The notes under the pieces: model-generated
What the model saw: only the letters and a program-made list of their open reading frames with translations
What the model was told of the DNA's origin: nothing
Database searches by the model: none
Assembly: GCA_022651245.1 (NCBI GenBank)
Contig: JALCQM010000015.1
Location: 1-60,015 of the forward strand
Origin: Lactobacillus sp.
GTDB lineage: Bacteria > Bacillota > Bacilli > Lactobacillales > Lactobacillaceae
Direction of reading: 5' to 3'
DNA: 60,015 nt
In this document: one piece after another, positions 1 to 10,400 of the stretch
Position numbering within the stretch: the stretch's first letter is position 1
How the letters are laid out: each line of letters opens with the position of its first letter
Program-made: the position numbers and the translations under genes

Positions 1-740
1 GTCGAAGTCCCGGTCGAAGAACCGTCAGAACTTGGCGTTGAAGTCCCCGTCGAGGACCCGTCAGAGCTTGGCGTGGAACTGCCAGTAGAGGAACCATCAG
101 AGCTTGGCGTTGAACTGCCAGTAGAAGACCCGTCAGAACTTGGCGTCGAACTACCAGTAGAGGAACCGTCAGAACTAGGCGTGGAAGTTCCAGTAGAAGA
201 GCCATCGGAGCTTGGTGTCGAAGCCCCCGTCGAAGACCCATCAGAACTTGGTGTCGAGCTCCCAGTAGAGGAACCGTCAGAATTTGGGGTTGAGCTACCA
301 GTGGAAGAGCCATCGGAGCTTGGCGTTGAGGTTCCAGTAGAAGAGCCATCAGAACTTGGCGTTGAGGTACCAGTAGACGAGCCATCAGAACTTGGCGTTG
401 AAGTCCCGGTCGACGAGCCATCAGAACTTGGTGTCGAACTACCAGTTGAGGAACCGTCAGAACTTGGCGTAGAAGTGCCAGTGGAAGAGTCATCAGAGCT
501 TGGTGTCGAAGTTCCAGTAGATGACCCATCAGAGCTTGGCGTTGAGGTACCAGTGGAAGACCCATCAGAGCTTGGCGTTGAACTACCAGTAGATGACCCA
601 TCGGAACTTGGGGTCGAACTGCCAGTAGAAGAGCCGTCAGAACTTGGCGTAGAGCTACCGGTCGAAGAGCCATCAGAGCTTGGTGTCGAGGTTCCAGTGG
701 AAGAGCCGTCGGAACTTTGCGTTGACGTACTACCGAACTT
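1..740. repeat. 36-bp tandem coding repeats (about 20 copies)
   Basis: Direct 36-bp repeats encoding the 12-residue SSTGxSTPSSDG unit of the adhesin above. Copies differ mainly at third codon positions, so selection appears to hold the protein sequence. They continue past the left edge. Confidence 0.9.
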
Positions 741-1202
741 CTCGTTGTAATAATTCTGAACATACGCCAGCGTTGCTTGATCAGTCGGATAGTTGGCCAG
801 CAGGTTGCCGGCCTCACCAATAAGTTGTGTCTGCTCTGAGACTGGTGTTTTGGCGATTAGTCCCCCGGCGTTCAGAGGAGCATGGCCTGTTTCGATGTCT
901 TGGCCTGTCAATTCGTTGAAACGGGAGACATCATTAGCGACTTGGGCCTTCAATTGTTCGATCCCGGAAGCAATTTCCGCCTGCGACAGTGTTTTCAATG
1001 CCGCGACAGTCGTCGGATCTGGGGCCACAGTATCGGCCTTAACGATTACAGACGTATCATTTCGCAGATTTTGTGCGACAAAGGTACCAGTTAGAAAAGT
1101 GGCGGTAATGATACCGGCAGTCATCCATTGTTTCTTAGCTTTATAGAGCTTGTAGTGGTTCTTGTTGCTTTCCATAATTTCCTGATAGGTAAATTTTTTC
1201 AC
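1..1202 (-). CDS. Ser/Thr-repeat surface adhesin with KxYKxxKxW leader (partial, runs off left edge)
   Basis: A cell-surface adhesin resembling serine-rich repeat proteins; only the N-terminal 400 residues lie in the window. The GTG start (1200-1202) is chosen because GGAGG sits 8 nt upstream; an ATG nine codons later has no site. Residues 18-26 (KLYKAKKQW) match the KxYKxGKxW leader typical of large lactobacillar adhesins, with Gly replaced by Lys. A hydrophobic segment (about 27-45) follows, then a non-repetitive domain of about 110 residues, and from about residue 155 onward near-perfect 12-residue repeats of the type SSTGTSTPSSDG encoded by 36-bp units (about 20 copies, positions 1-740). 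Such low-complexity stalks are usually O-glycosylated; the glycosyltransferase at 17990-19519 is a candidate partner. The anchor is not visible. No secA2/secY2 genes are in the window. Confidence 0.85.
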   Translation of the reverse strand, partial: MKKFTYQEIMESNKNHYKLYKAKKQWMTAGIITATFLTGTFVAQNLRNDTSVIVKADTVAPDPTTVAALKTLSQAEIASGIEQLKAQVANDVSRFNELTGQDIETGHAPLNAGGLIAKTPVSEQTQLIGEAGNLLANYPTDQATLAYVQNYYNEKFGSTSTQSSDGSSTGTSTPSSDGSSTGSSTPSSDGSSTGSSTPSSDGSSTGSSTPSSDGSSTGTSTPSSDGSSTGTSTPSSDDSSTGTSTPSSDGSSTGSSTPSSDGSSTGTSTPSSDGSSTGTSTPSSDGSSTGTSTPSSDGSSTGSSTPNSDGSSTGSSTPSSDGSSTGASTPSSDGSSTGTSTPSSDGSSTGSSTPSSDGSSTGSSTPSSDGSSTGSSTPSSDGSSTGTSTPSSDGSSTGTS

Positions 1203-1226
1203 TCTATGTTCCTCCTCAGATTATGT

Positions 1227-1258
1227 AGCGGCGCTATTCAGCCAGGAATAGCGCCGCT
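1227..1258 (-). promoter_or_regulatory. 13-bp-stem hairpin in the adhesin 5' leader
   Basis: Perfect inverted repeat: arms 1227-1239 and 1246-1258 (AGCGGCGCTATTC and its complement) around a 6-nt loop. It lies about 11 nt upstream of the GGAGG of the adhesin gene. There is no T-run, so it is not a simple terminator; it could stabilise the mRNA or control translation. A second, weaker dyad (AAATAGT/ACTATTT) lies just upstream at about 1269-1293. Confidence 0.6.
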
Positions 1259-1336
1259 GCAATATTTCAAAATAGTTGGATAGCGACACTATTTATTTTC
1301 AGACTATACCAAGTGAGCTTTGGCAAGGCTGAATCG

Positions 1337-1350
1337 ATCATAAATGAGCC
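1337..1350 (-). promoter_or_regulatory. Island motif copy 1 (GTCTCATTTTTGAT-like)
   Basis: Minus-strand GGCTCATTTATGAT, two mismatches from the copy at 22163. The match to that copy extends outside the core (CGAT follows in both). It lies 135 bp upstream of the adhesin start, in line with the motif's position in front of other units of the island. Confidence 0.5.
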
Positions 1351-1390
1351 TTTTTTCTGTGTTGCTTCCTGAGTTAACAAATAACCGTTA

Positions 1391-1424
1391 AATAAAAAAG
1401 CTAGCGAATCGCTTCACTAGCTTC
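1391..1424 (-). terminator. Rho-independent terminator of the giant adhesin operon
   Basis: AAGCTAG (1399-1405) and CTAGCTT (1417-1423) form a hairpin with further inner pairs; on the minus strand it is followed by a T-rich tract (complement of 1391-1399). It sits 22 bp past the stop codon of the 3399-aa adhesin. Confidence 0.8.
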
Positions 1425-1445
1425 TCTTGAATCAATATTTCTGGT

Positions 1446-4400
1446 CTAGTCCTCCTTCCGACGTTTCTTCTCGGCGCCAGCCAGACCCATCATCGCGACG
1501 AGGCTCAAGCCTGCGATCGATAACCAGTTCTCGCTGTCATCACCAGTTTGTGGCAATTGCTTGCTTCCAGCAGGTGTTGTCGCGTTACCAGTTCCATTGT
1601 CAGTCGTGGTATTGGTCGTCTTCAACGGTGTTGGCGTTGCTGGTTGATCGGTCTTCGGTAATGTCGTGCGAGTTGGCGTGCCAGTGTTTGGCGTTGTCTC
1701 TTCACTCGGCGTCGGTGTATCATCTCCTGGTGTTGGCGTGTCATCGCCAGTTGTCGGTGTATCATCTCCTGGTGTTGGCGTGTCATCGCCAGTTGTCGGT
1801 GTATCGTCTCCTGGCGTTGGCGTGTCATCGCCAGTTGTCGGTGTATCGTCTCCTGGCGTTGGCGTGCCATCACCTGGTGTCGGCGTATTGTCACCCGGAG
1901 TTGGTGTATTACCACCAGGCGTTGGCGTGCCATCACCCGGAGTTGGTGTATTGTCTCCTGGTGTTGGTGTCTTGCCGCCAGGAATGTTGCCACCTGGTGT
2001 ATCATCCTTCACCTTGGTGTAAACTACGGTGTCTTCAAGATCAGCAGCACCGGCAGTAATGTCGCCGACAGCACCGATCCCGGCATGCGGTGTGGTGTAA
2101 CCAGGAATCTTCGGATTCAAGACAGCGTCGAAGGTGGTATCGCCATCCTTAGCGACCCATGCCGAGTAAGTGACGGCACCGGTAACTTCATCGACCAATG
2201 CGGTCCGCGTGAAGGTCACGTTGTCCTTGTGGTCTGGCGCTAGGGTGTTACCGTCTTGATCGACGTAATGGATCGTCTCAGTGGTGGTTTCATCTAAGGC
2301 TGCCTTGTCAGTCCCGTTCGGCCACTTCGGCCCATCTGGGTTCTTAGGGTCGATCGGCTGCCCTGGATCACCAGGGTTACCTGGGGTCGCGGTAGTCGTC
2401 TTATGCTTCAAGCTGACCACGAAGGTTTGTGTATCCTTAGTGAAAATGGTCCCAGCTGGGAAGCCATCCTTAACAAGTTCATATCCGGCGTCTTCATAAC
2501 CCGCGATCTTAACTGCGGTGCTGTAAGCACTCGCCGTCCCAATCTTGCCGCCGTCATGATCAGTTGCCAACCAGACATTAGAGTCAACATCCAGGTAGAC
2601 AATGTTCAGTTTCGAGGAGTCCATGACGTAGATGATCGGCGTATCCGTACCAGGGTCAACTGGCAGTGTTGGTGGGATGTACCCTTTCTTCGGATCATCA
2701 GGATCGACCGGCTTCAGCGGGTTCCCGTCTGGGTCGTTTGGCGTGTAGCCAGGCTCATAAGGAATCGTTGGGTAGTTCGGGTCAGTAGGATCATCAGGTT
2801 TGGAAGGATCATCGGGATCATTTGGATACGTCGTCTTCGGCGCATCCGGGATATTAGGTACCCAAGCCCCTAATTTAGCGTAGGTGACAGTTTCTTCAAC
2901 ATCCTTGGAATCAGCGGTCAACCCGTCGATTTCCGCGATGTCAGGCTTATCCGCGACATAACCTTCAATGACTTTACTGTCCTTCTGATCGAAGGTGGTA
3001 TCGTCATCTTTGGCCGCCCAGTCGGTATAGATCACGGCGCCAGTCACTTCATCGATGTCCGCCGTGCGGGTAAACTCGACGGTGTCCGTCTTGTCTGCAT
3101 CAGCGGTGGTGCCGTCGGTGTAGACATAGTGCACGGTTTCGTGAACTGTCTTATCCAGAGAATCCTTGTCGCTGCCATCCGGCCACTTCGGGTTACCATT
3201 CGGATCGATTGGCGTACCAGGTTCACCCGGATTATCAGGCGTTGCTGGCACATGCTTATGGGTCAAGTGCACGGTGAAGATCTGGTCTTGAGCGGCGTCA
3301 TCATCGAAGGTGATCACATCGCCCGCTGGCAGATCGTCGTTACCAACGATGTAGCCTAAAGCGGTGAACCCACCGTCGTTAGCCGTCTTGACCTTACTGT
3401 AGTTATTAGTGGTATCACTGCCGCCAGTAACCGTATCGGTCTTAACGACTGCCTCGGCGTTGTCATCATCAACATAGTTGACGATGGCTCTCTGACCGTC
3501 GGCCACATAAGTGATCGGCGTGTCTGTACCAGGATCAACCGGCAGTGTTGGTGGGATATACCCCTTCTTCGGATCGTTAGGATCAACTGGCTTCAGCGGG
3601 TTCCCGTCTGGGTCGTTTGGCGTGTAGCCAGGCACATAAGGAATCGTTGGGTAGTTCGGGTCAGTAGGATCATCGGGCTTGGAAGGATCATCTGGGTCGT
3701 TCGGATACGTCGTCTTCGGTGCATCCGGAATATTTGGTACCCAAGCCCCTAATTTAGCGTAAGTGACAGTTTCTTCAACATCCTTGGAATCGGCGGTCAA
3801 CCCGCCGATTTCCGCGATGTCAGGCTTATCAGCTAGATAACCTTCAATGACTTTACTGTTCTTCTGATCGAAGGTGGTATCGTCGTCTTTGGCTGCCCAG
3901 TCCGTATAGGATACGGCGCCAGTCACTTCATCGATGTCTGCCGTACGCGTGAACTCAACAGTGTCCGTCTTGTCTGCATCAGCGGTGGTGCCATCGGTGT
4001 AGACGTAATGCACGGTCTCTTTAATCGTCTTATCCAGAGAATCCTTATCGCTGCCATTCGGCCACTTCGGGTTACCGTTCGGATCAATTGGCGTGCCTGG
4101 ATTACCGGGGTTGTCAGGCGTAGCTGGCACGTGCTTATGCGTCAAGTGAACCGTATAAGTCTGGTCAGTTCCAGCATCTGTATCAAAGACAATCAGGTCG
4201 TCCGCTGGCAGATCGTCGTCACCAACAATGTAGCCTAAGGCGGTGAACCCGCCGTCATTAGCCGCCTTCACGTTGGTGTAGTTATTGATATCGTTACTGT
4301 CACCAGTAACGGTATCCGTCTTAACGACTGCCCCAGCATTGTCATCATCAACATAGTTGACGATAGCCTTCTGACTGTCGGCCACGTAAGTGATCGGCGT

Positions 4401-7400
4401 ATCCGTGCCAGGGTCAACTGGCAGTGTTGGCGGAATATACCCTTTCTTCGGATCATTAGGATCGACTGGTTTCAACGGGTTCCCGTCTGGGTCATTTGGC
4501 GTGTAGCCAGGCACGTACGGAATCGTTGGGTAGTTCGGGTCAGTTGGGTCTTCAGGCTTGGAAGGATCATCCGGGTCGTTCGGATAAGTCGTCTTCGGCG
4601 CATCCGGCAGATTTGGTACCCAAGCCCCTAACTTGGCATAAGTGACAGTTTCTTCAACATCCTTGGAATCAGCGGTCAACCCGTCAATTTCTGCGATGTC
4701 AGGCTTATCAGCTAAGTAGCCTTCAATGACTTTGCTGTCCTTCTGATCGAAGGTGGTATCGCCATCTTTGGCTGCCCAGTCGGTATAGGTCACGGCGCCA
4801 GTCACTTCATCGATGTCCGCTGTCCGAGTAAACTCGACGGTGTCCGTCTTGTCTGCATCAGCAGTAGTACCATCGGTGTAGACGTAATGAACAGTCTCAT
4901 TAATCGTCTTATCCAGAGAATCCTTGTCACTACCATCAGGCCACTTCGGGTCACCGTTCGGATCGATCGGCGTACCTGGATTGCCAGGATTGTCTGGTGT
5001 TGCTGGCACATGCTTATGCGTTAAGTGAACCGTATAAGTCTGGTCAGTCCCAGCATCTGTGTCAAAGACGATCAGGTCTTCTGCTGGTAGATCGTCGTCA
5101 CCAACGATATAACCTAAGGCGGTGAACCCACCGTCATTGGCAGTCTTAACGTTGGTGTAGTTATTGGTATCGTTACTGTCGCCAGTGACGGTATCTGTCT
5201 TCACCACGGCGCCGTTGTTGTCATCATCAACATAGTTGACGATCGCCTTCTGGCCGTCGGCGGTATAGGTGACAGTTTCCTCAACATCGGCGGAATCAGC
5301 GGTCAAGCCGTCAATTTCGGCAATGTTTGGCTTGTCAGCCGAGTAACCTTCGATGACCTTACTGTCCTTCTGGTCAAAGGTGGTATCTCCATCTTTAGCC
5401 TGCCAGTCAGTATAGGTAATTGCACCTGTCACTTCGTCAATGTCTGCCGTACGGGTGAACTCGACGGTGTCCGTCTTGTCCGTGTCTGCGGTAGTACCAT
5501 CGGTGTAAACATAATGAACAGTCTCGTGAACCGTTTTATCCAGAGAATCCTTGTCACTGCCATCTGGCCACTTCGGGTTACCGTTCGGATCGATCGGCGT
5601 GCCTGGTTCGCCTGGATTGTCAGGAGTGGCTGGCACGTGCTTATGCGTCAAGTGAACCGTATAAGTCTGGTCAGTCCCAGCATCTGTATCAAAGACGATC
5701 AGTTCGCCTGCTGGCAGATCGTCGTCGCCAACGATATAACCTAAGGCAGTGAACCCACCGTCGTTGGCAGTCTTAACATTGGTGTAGTTGTTGGTATCGT
5801 TACTGTCACCAGTGACGGTATCTGTCTTAACCACGGCACCAGCGTTGTCATTATCAACATAGTTGACGATAGCCTTCTGACCGTCGGCCACATAGGTGAT
5901 CGGTGTATCCGTACCAGGATCGTCAGGTAATACCGGTGGCACGTAGCCCTTATTCGGATCGTTAGGATCAACTGGCTTCAACGGGTTCCCGTCTGGGTCA
6001 TTTGGCGTGTAACCAGGCACATATGGAATCGTTGGGTAGTTCGGATCAGTAGGATCTTCAGGCTTGGAAGGATCGTCTGGGTCATTAGGATACTTGGTCT
6101 GCGGTACTTGTGGCAGATTCGGAATCCAAGAGCCAAATGGCTGATAAACAACGGTGCTTTCTAAGTTGGCCGTATCAGCGGTGATATCGTCAACTTCGGT
6201 AGTATCCTTATCCGTCGTAAACATTCCAGTGACAACGGGATTCTTGACCCCATCGAAGGTGGTATCACCATCTGTCGCGGTCCAATCCGAATACGTTAGA
6301 TCGCCAGTGACAGTATCCGTCGTCGCGGTGCGTGTGAAGGAAACGCTGTCGTTATGATCAGGCGAGACTGTCTTGCCTGCTTTGTCGACATAGTGTACTG
6401 TTTCCGTCACCGTCTTGGATTCGGGTTGATCGTTAGTATCGTGTGTGTAGTACAGTGTCAGCGAAAGATCTGGCGTATCTCCTGTGACCGTTTCTTCATC
6501 AACACTCGTACGCGCGACGCCAGTAGTCTTGTCAGTGTTAGCAGCGCCATCTAAAAGGTAGCCATCAACACTAGCTGCCGGAACTGCGGCGAACGTATTG
6601 TTACCGTCTGTGGTGGTCCAGTCACCATACTCGGCCTTTCCGGTAGTCGTATCAGTCGTCACCGTTCGGGTGAACGTAATGGTGCTCGTCACATCATCTG
6701 CGATGGCATGGCCGTTTGTGTCATCAATAAAGTGCACCACTTCATTGACAGACTTTGTTTCGGTTGATTGGGTGATGTCAGGAGCATAATACAGTGTCAG
6801 CGATAGGTTCGGCGTGTTCTCGTCTATAACGATTGGATCGACGCTGGTGCGAGCCAAACCAGTCACTTTATCAGTATTAGCAGTGTCATCGAGATGATAT
6901 CCGGAAACCGTTACAGCTGGGACGGCAGCAAGCCGTACTTGATCATCCTTCAAGATTGGGGATGGATTGAAGGGCACGGGTTGCCACCAATATTCGGATA
7001 TTGTCTCCCCCGTGATCTTGTCTACTAAGATATCTCGCGTAAAGGTTACGGTTTTTGTCATATCATTCGCGATTGCGTGACCGGTCGTATCGTCTATGAA
7101 ATGAACAGTTTCAGTAACCTCTCGTTTTAGATCGGTCAGATCGAAGCCATGAGGATCGTCCGGAGTGGCTGGAACAATTTTATGCTTGAGGTAGATCGTA
7201 AACGATTGTGTTTTGCTGTCATCAGCATCGACGGTAATCAGATTGTTATCTGGCAAATCGGTGTGGTTGTATACATAACCAAGCTTCTCAAAACCAGACT
7301 GAATTGCCTCCCTGACCTTACTGTAGTCATACTGTGATGCAATCGGGGCCTGAACCGTTGCTGAATTTAGCACGGCGTTGGAGTCGTCCATATCAACGTA

Positions 7401-10400
7401 CTTAAAATTAAGAACTTGCAGATCGGCTTGCTTCGTGTAAATATAGGTCACCGTTATAGGGTCTTCACCAATAGTTCCGTCTGCATTGTCTGGTGTCTTA
7501 GTCAGTAGGTAGTATTCTGGTATTTCGGATTCAACTAGTGGACTAGTTGTATAACTATCCCCAATGTGATAGTTGGTTGTTGTGCTGGGAACAATCGGTG
7601 TCTGTGCGCCTTGATCGTCTTCGGTAACCCATTGAGTTGTCAGTACCTGGGTTTGCTCTACCTCAGCGGCCATTTGGGATGAATTATGCGTGGTGATACC
7701 GTCCTTGTCATCACCAATTAACAAAGATGGAAATGTCACGATGGTTGAATCTGAAACTGTGTTGATGTTTGCGACATCGACAGGTAACGTGGCGACCGCA
7801 TTGGAACCCTGTGGTAATCCAGCTGTTTCTAACATTACGGTCCGAATCTTTGACCAATCAGTGACTGCTTCAGCAGTCATGAATTTAGAATCGTCTAATT
7901 TATCAAGCTGGGTCCTTTTGGACTCATCGTTAATGTCATCATTTGTAATGTAGACGTCATTTGAATATAGCAGCTTTGAACCGGCCGGTGAATCTGCAGT
8001 CAGTGTACCCGCCCCAGTCAGCTCCAATGTGAAGGCGTCACCGTCAGTCTTGCTTGGTAAGGTGATGACATTTTGCGTCCACGTTGGGGATGCTGCAGTA
8101 GTGTTGATTGAGGTCATGCGCAAGGTGGTCGAATTCAAGTCGTCATCTGTGCTGTCAGTTGCGCCACGAGAGAAGACAGCAATGGTTGGATTAGTGCCAT
8201 CGGCAGCAGTTTGCGTCTTGTCGTAGAGCAAGTACGTATGGTCAAATTCTGTCTGTGGTGCATCGATACCGTTCTTGGCACCATAAAATTCGGGCACTAG
8301 TATGTTCCAATAAACCCATCCATCGTAGACGCCATCGCCGGAGAACTTTAACTGTCCGAGGGTTTTATCGGAAATCTCTGTTGATCCTGTTAAATAGTCT
8401 GCGGCTTCTTGATAGAAGTTTCCTTCGATTCCCCATTCTCCAGGGAGGGCATCCGAATTAATCGTCAGTTTAACTTTCATAGGGATGTCGACATTAGCAG
8501 CTTGGCCCTTGATCGAGCTGAAGTCCATCTTTAAGATGTCTTCACCATTTTCTCCCAGAGCGCCAAGGTCAGTGGTATATAGCCTAATACTCTTGCCGAG
8601 GATAGTTGTACTATCCTGATCAACGGTCATTCCCTTTGGCACAATGAAGTAATAGACGCCGAGTGGTTGTTGAGCGATGTTAGGCGTAAGATAAATACGC
8701 TCTGTACCCGTATCACCGGAACGAACATTCTGAAAGTCTTCGGTTGTTCTACCGATAGCGACATTATAGGGTTTAGCAATTGGGTCAACAATCTTGACCG
8801 TCTTTTTGCTGACTTGTGGCGTGGATAATTGGTCGCTCGTGGCAGAATTTGTAAATGTAAAGTCACTACCCGCAGGCAGATCGGTCTGAATATATAAGTT
8901 CGTACCCGAAATCACGACGTCTGTACCGGGTAGAACTGTGGCGTAGTGGACTGTTACTGTGTCATAAATTTTACCTTGGGGTAACTTGAACGACCCGGTA
9001 CCATCAAGATCAGCAACCTGTTGAGTAAATGTGGAGCCGTCCGCTGCTGTGAAGGTGAGCGTATCAGGTAAGTTAAAGGCGCCATCCGGCTCAATGTCAA
9101 TCAGACCACTAATAAAATTTGGAGCGGTAATAGTTTCAGTTACGTTTGTTTGGGCAACATTACCAGAATTAAGAAAATCTGCTTCCCAAGATCTTCCATT
9201 TTTTGTGGAGTCGGTGTTTAGTTTGTCGTCTGATGAATAATAACCAATATCGCTAGACACCAGGGTACCATCAGGGCCGGACGAGGCTTTGATTAGAGAA
9301 TCGCCATAACGAAAATCACTGTGAGATGTATTCATCAGGCCAATCTGAGTCTGTGCATCTGCCCGGGTATCTGAGTCTTGGCTAGAAACATTCATCCCAA
9401 TGTTCTTTGTCGCCGTGCCACCTGATACATTGTACTGGGTTTCGGTAATTACCGAATCAGTTGTTCCTGAATTGTCTGATGTGTGGGTACTCGTGGTATC
9501 GTCAATCTTTACCGTAAATTGGTTATTGGCTGCAGCGATTGGCGTGTTGTAATGCCCCCAAAAATAAAATACGACAAAGTTATTTGCCTTTTGAGTACTG
9601 TCTCTCTGACCATTAAATTTTATTGTGGTTCCAGCTCCTGATTCTTGCATGGCAGCGATTGTAACGCCACCTTCGGGCACCTGATTGGAAGTGTTGAGGG
9701 TATCGCCGATGTTAGCGTCTGTATCATATACCAATCCCCCTTCCGAAGAATAATCTCCATCGTAGCGCTCTCCATGATCGAGAACAAATCCCTGAGGAAC
9801 GTCAATCGTTCCTGTAACGCTCTCATCTTGAAAATCTGGGTCGTCGACGTTCACGGCGACAGCAAAGGCGTACTCCTCACCAACTTTTAATGTCGTCATC
9901 TGATTTCTATCGATTATGAAAGTAGGTGTATACTTGACGGTTTTAACTTTTTGAATCACAGTTTCCTGAATTCGTTCAATGGTGTTGGTAAATGTTTTGG
10001 TGTCAACCACTCTACCATTAATTTTCATCGTCACTGGAAAGTCGACGCTGTTTTTATTTAATAAAGTATTATTGTCGTCAGTACTGATGGCACTCCAATC
10101 GAAGTTAATGGTCTGATCACCTTGCGCGCTTGCAGTGAAAGTGAATGTGGTTGCACCATCTGTGTCCACAGCTGATTTAACGCCCATCACGTTATCGCTC
10201 TTTAAGCCAGTGAACCCCTTAGCAAAGGTGACCTCAATAACGTCACCGACCTCAACTTGCGCTTTAGCAACTAAAACACCATGGTTCTCAGCACTAAGAT
10301 TGCCTTTCTCCTGATCTATACTACCATCTGGTGTTAAATAGACGTGGTAGGTACCAGTAGTCTCGCCTTGAACATCTAGCCCTTCCGTATCTGGATCCAC

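Noticed and set aside
1-740. CRISPR-like array of 36-bp repeats
   Set aside because: Units are contiguous with no spacers and encode an in-frame protein repeat.
73-750. 225-aa plus-strand frame of ELPVEEPSELGV repeats
   Set aside because: Exact antisense of the 36-bp Ser/Thr repeats of the minus-strand adhesin; no ribosome site.
1427-2059. 210-aa plus-strand frame and related frames opposite the TPTPGDD repeats
   Set aside because: Low-complexity shadow of the adhesin C-terminus.
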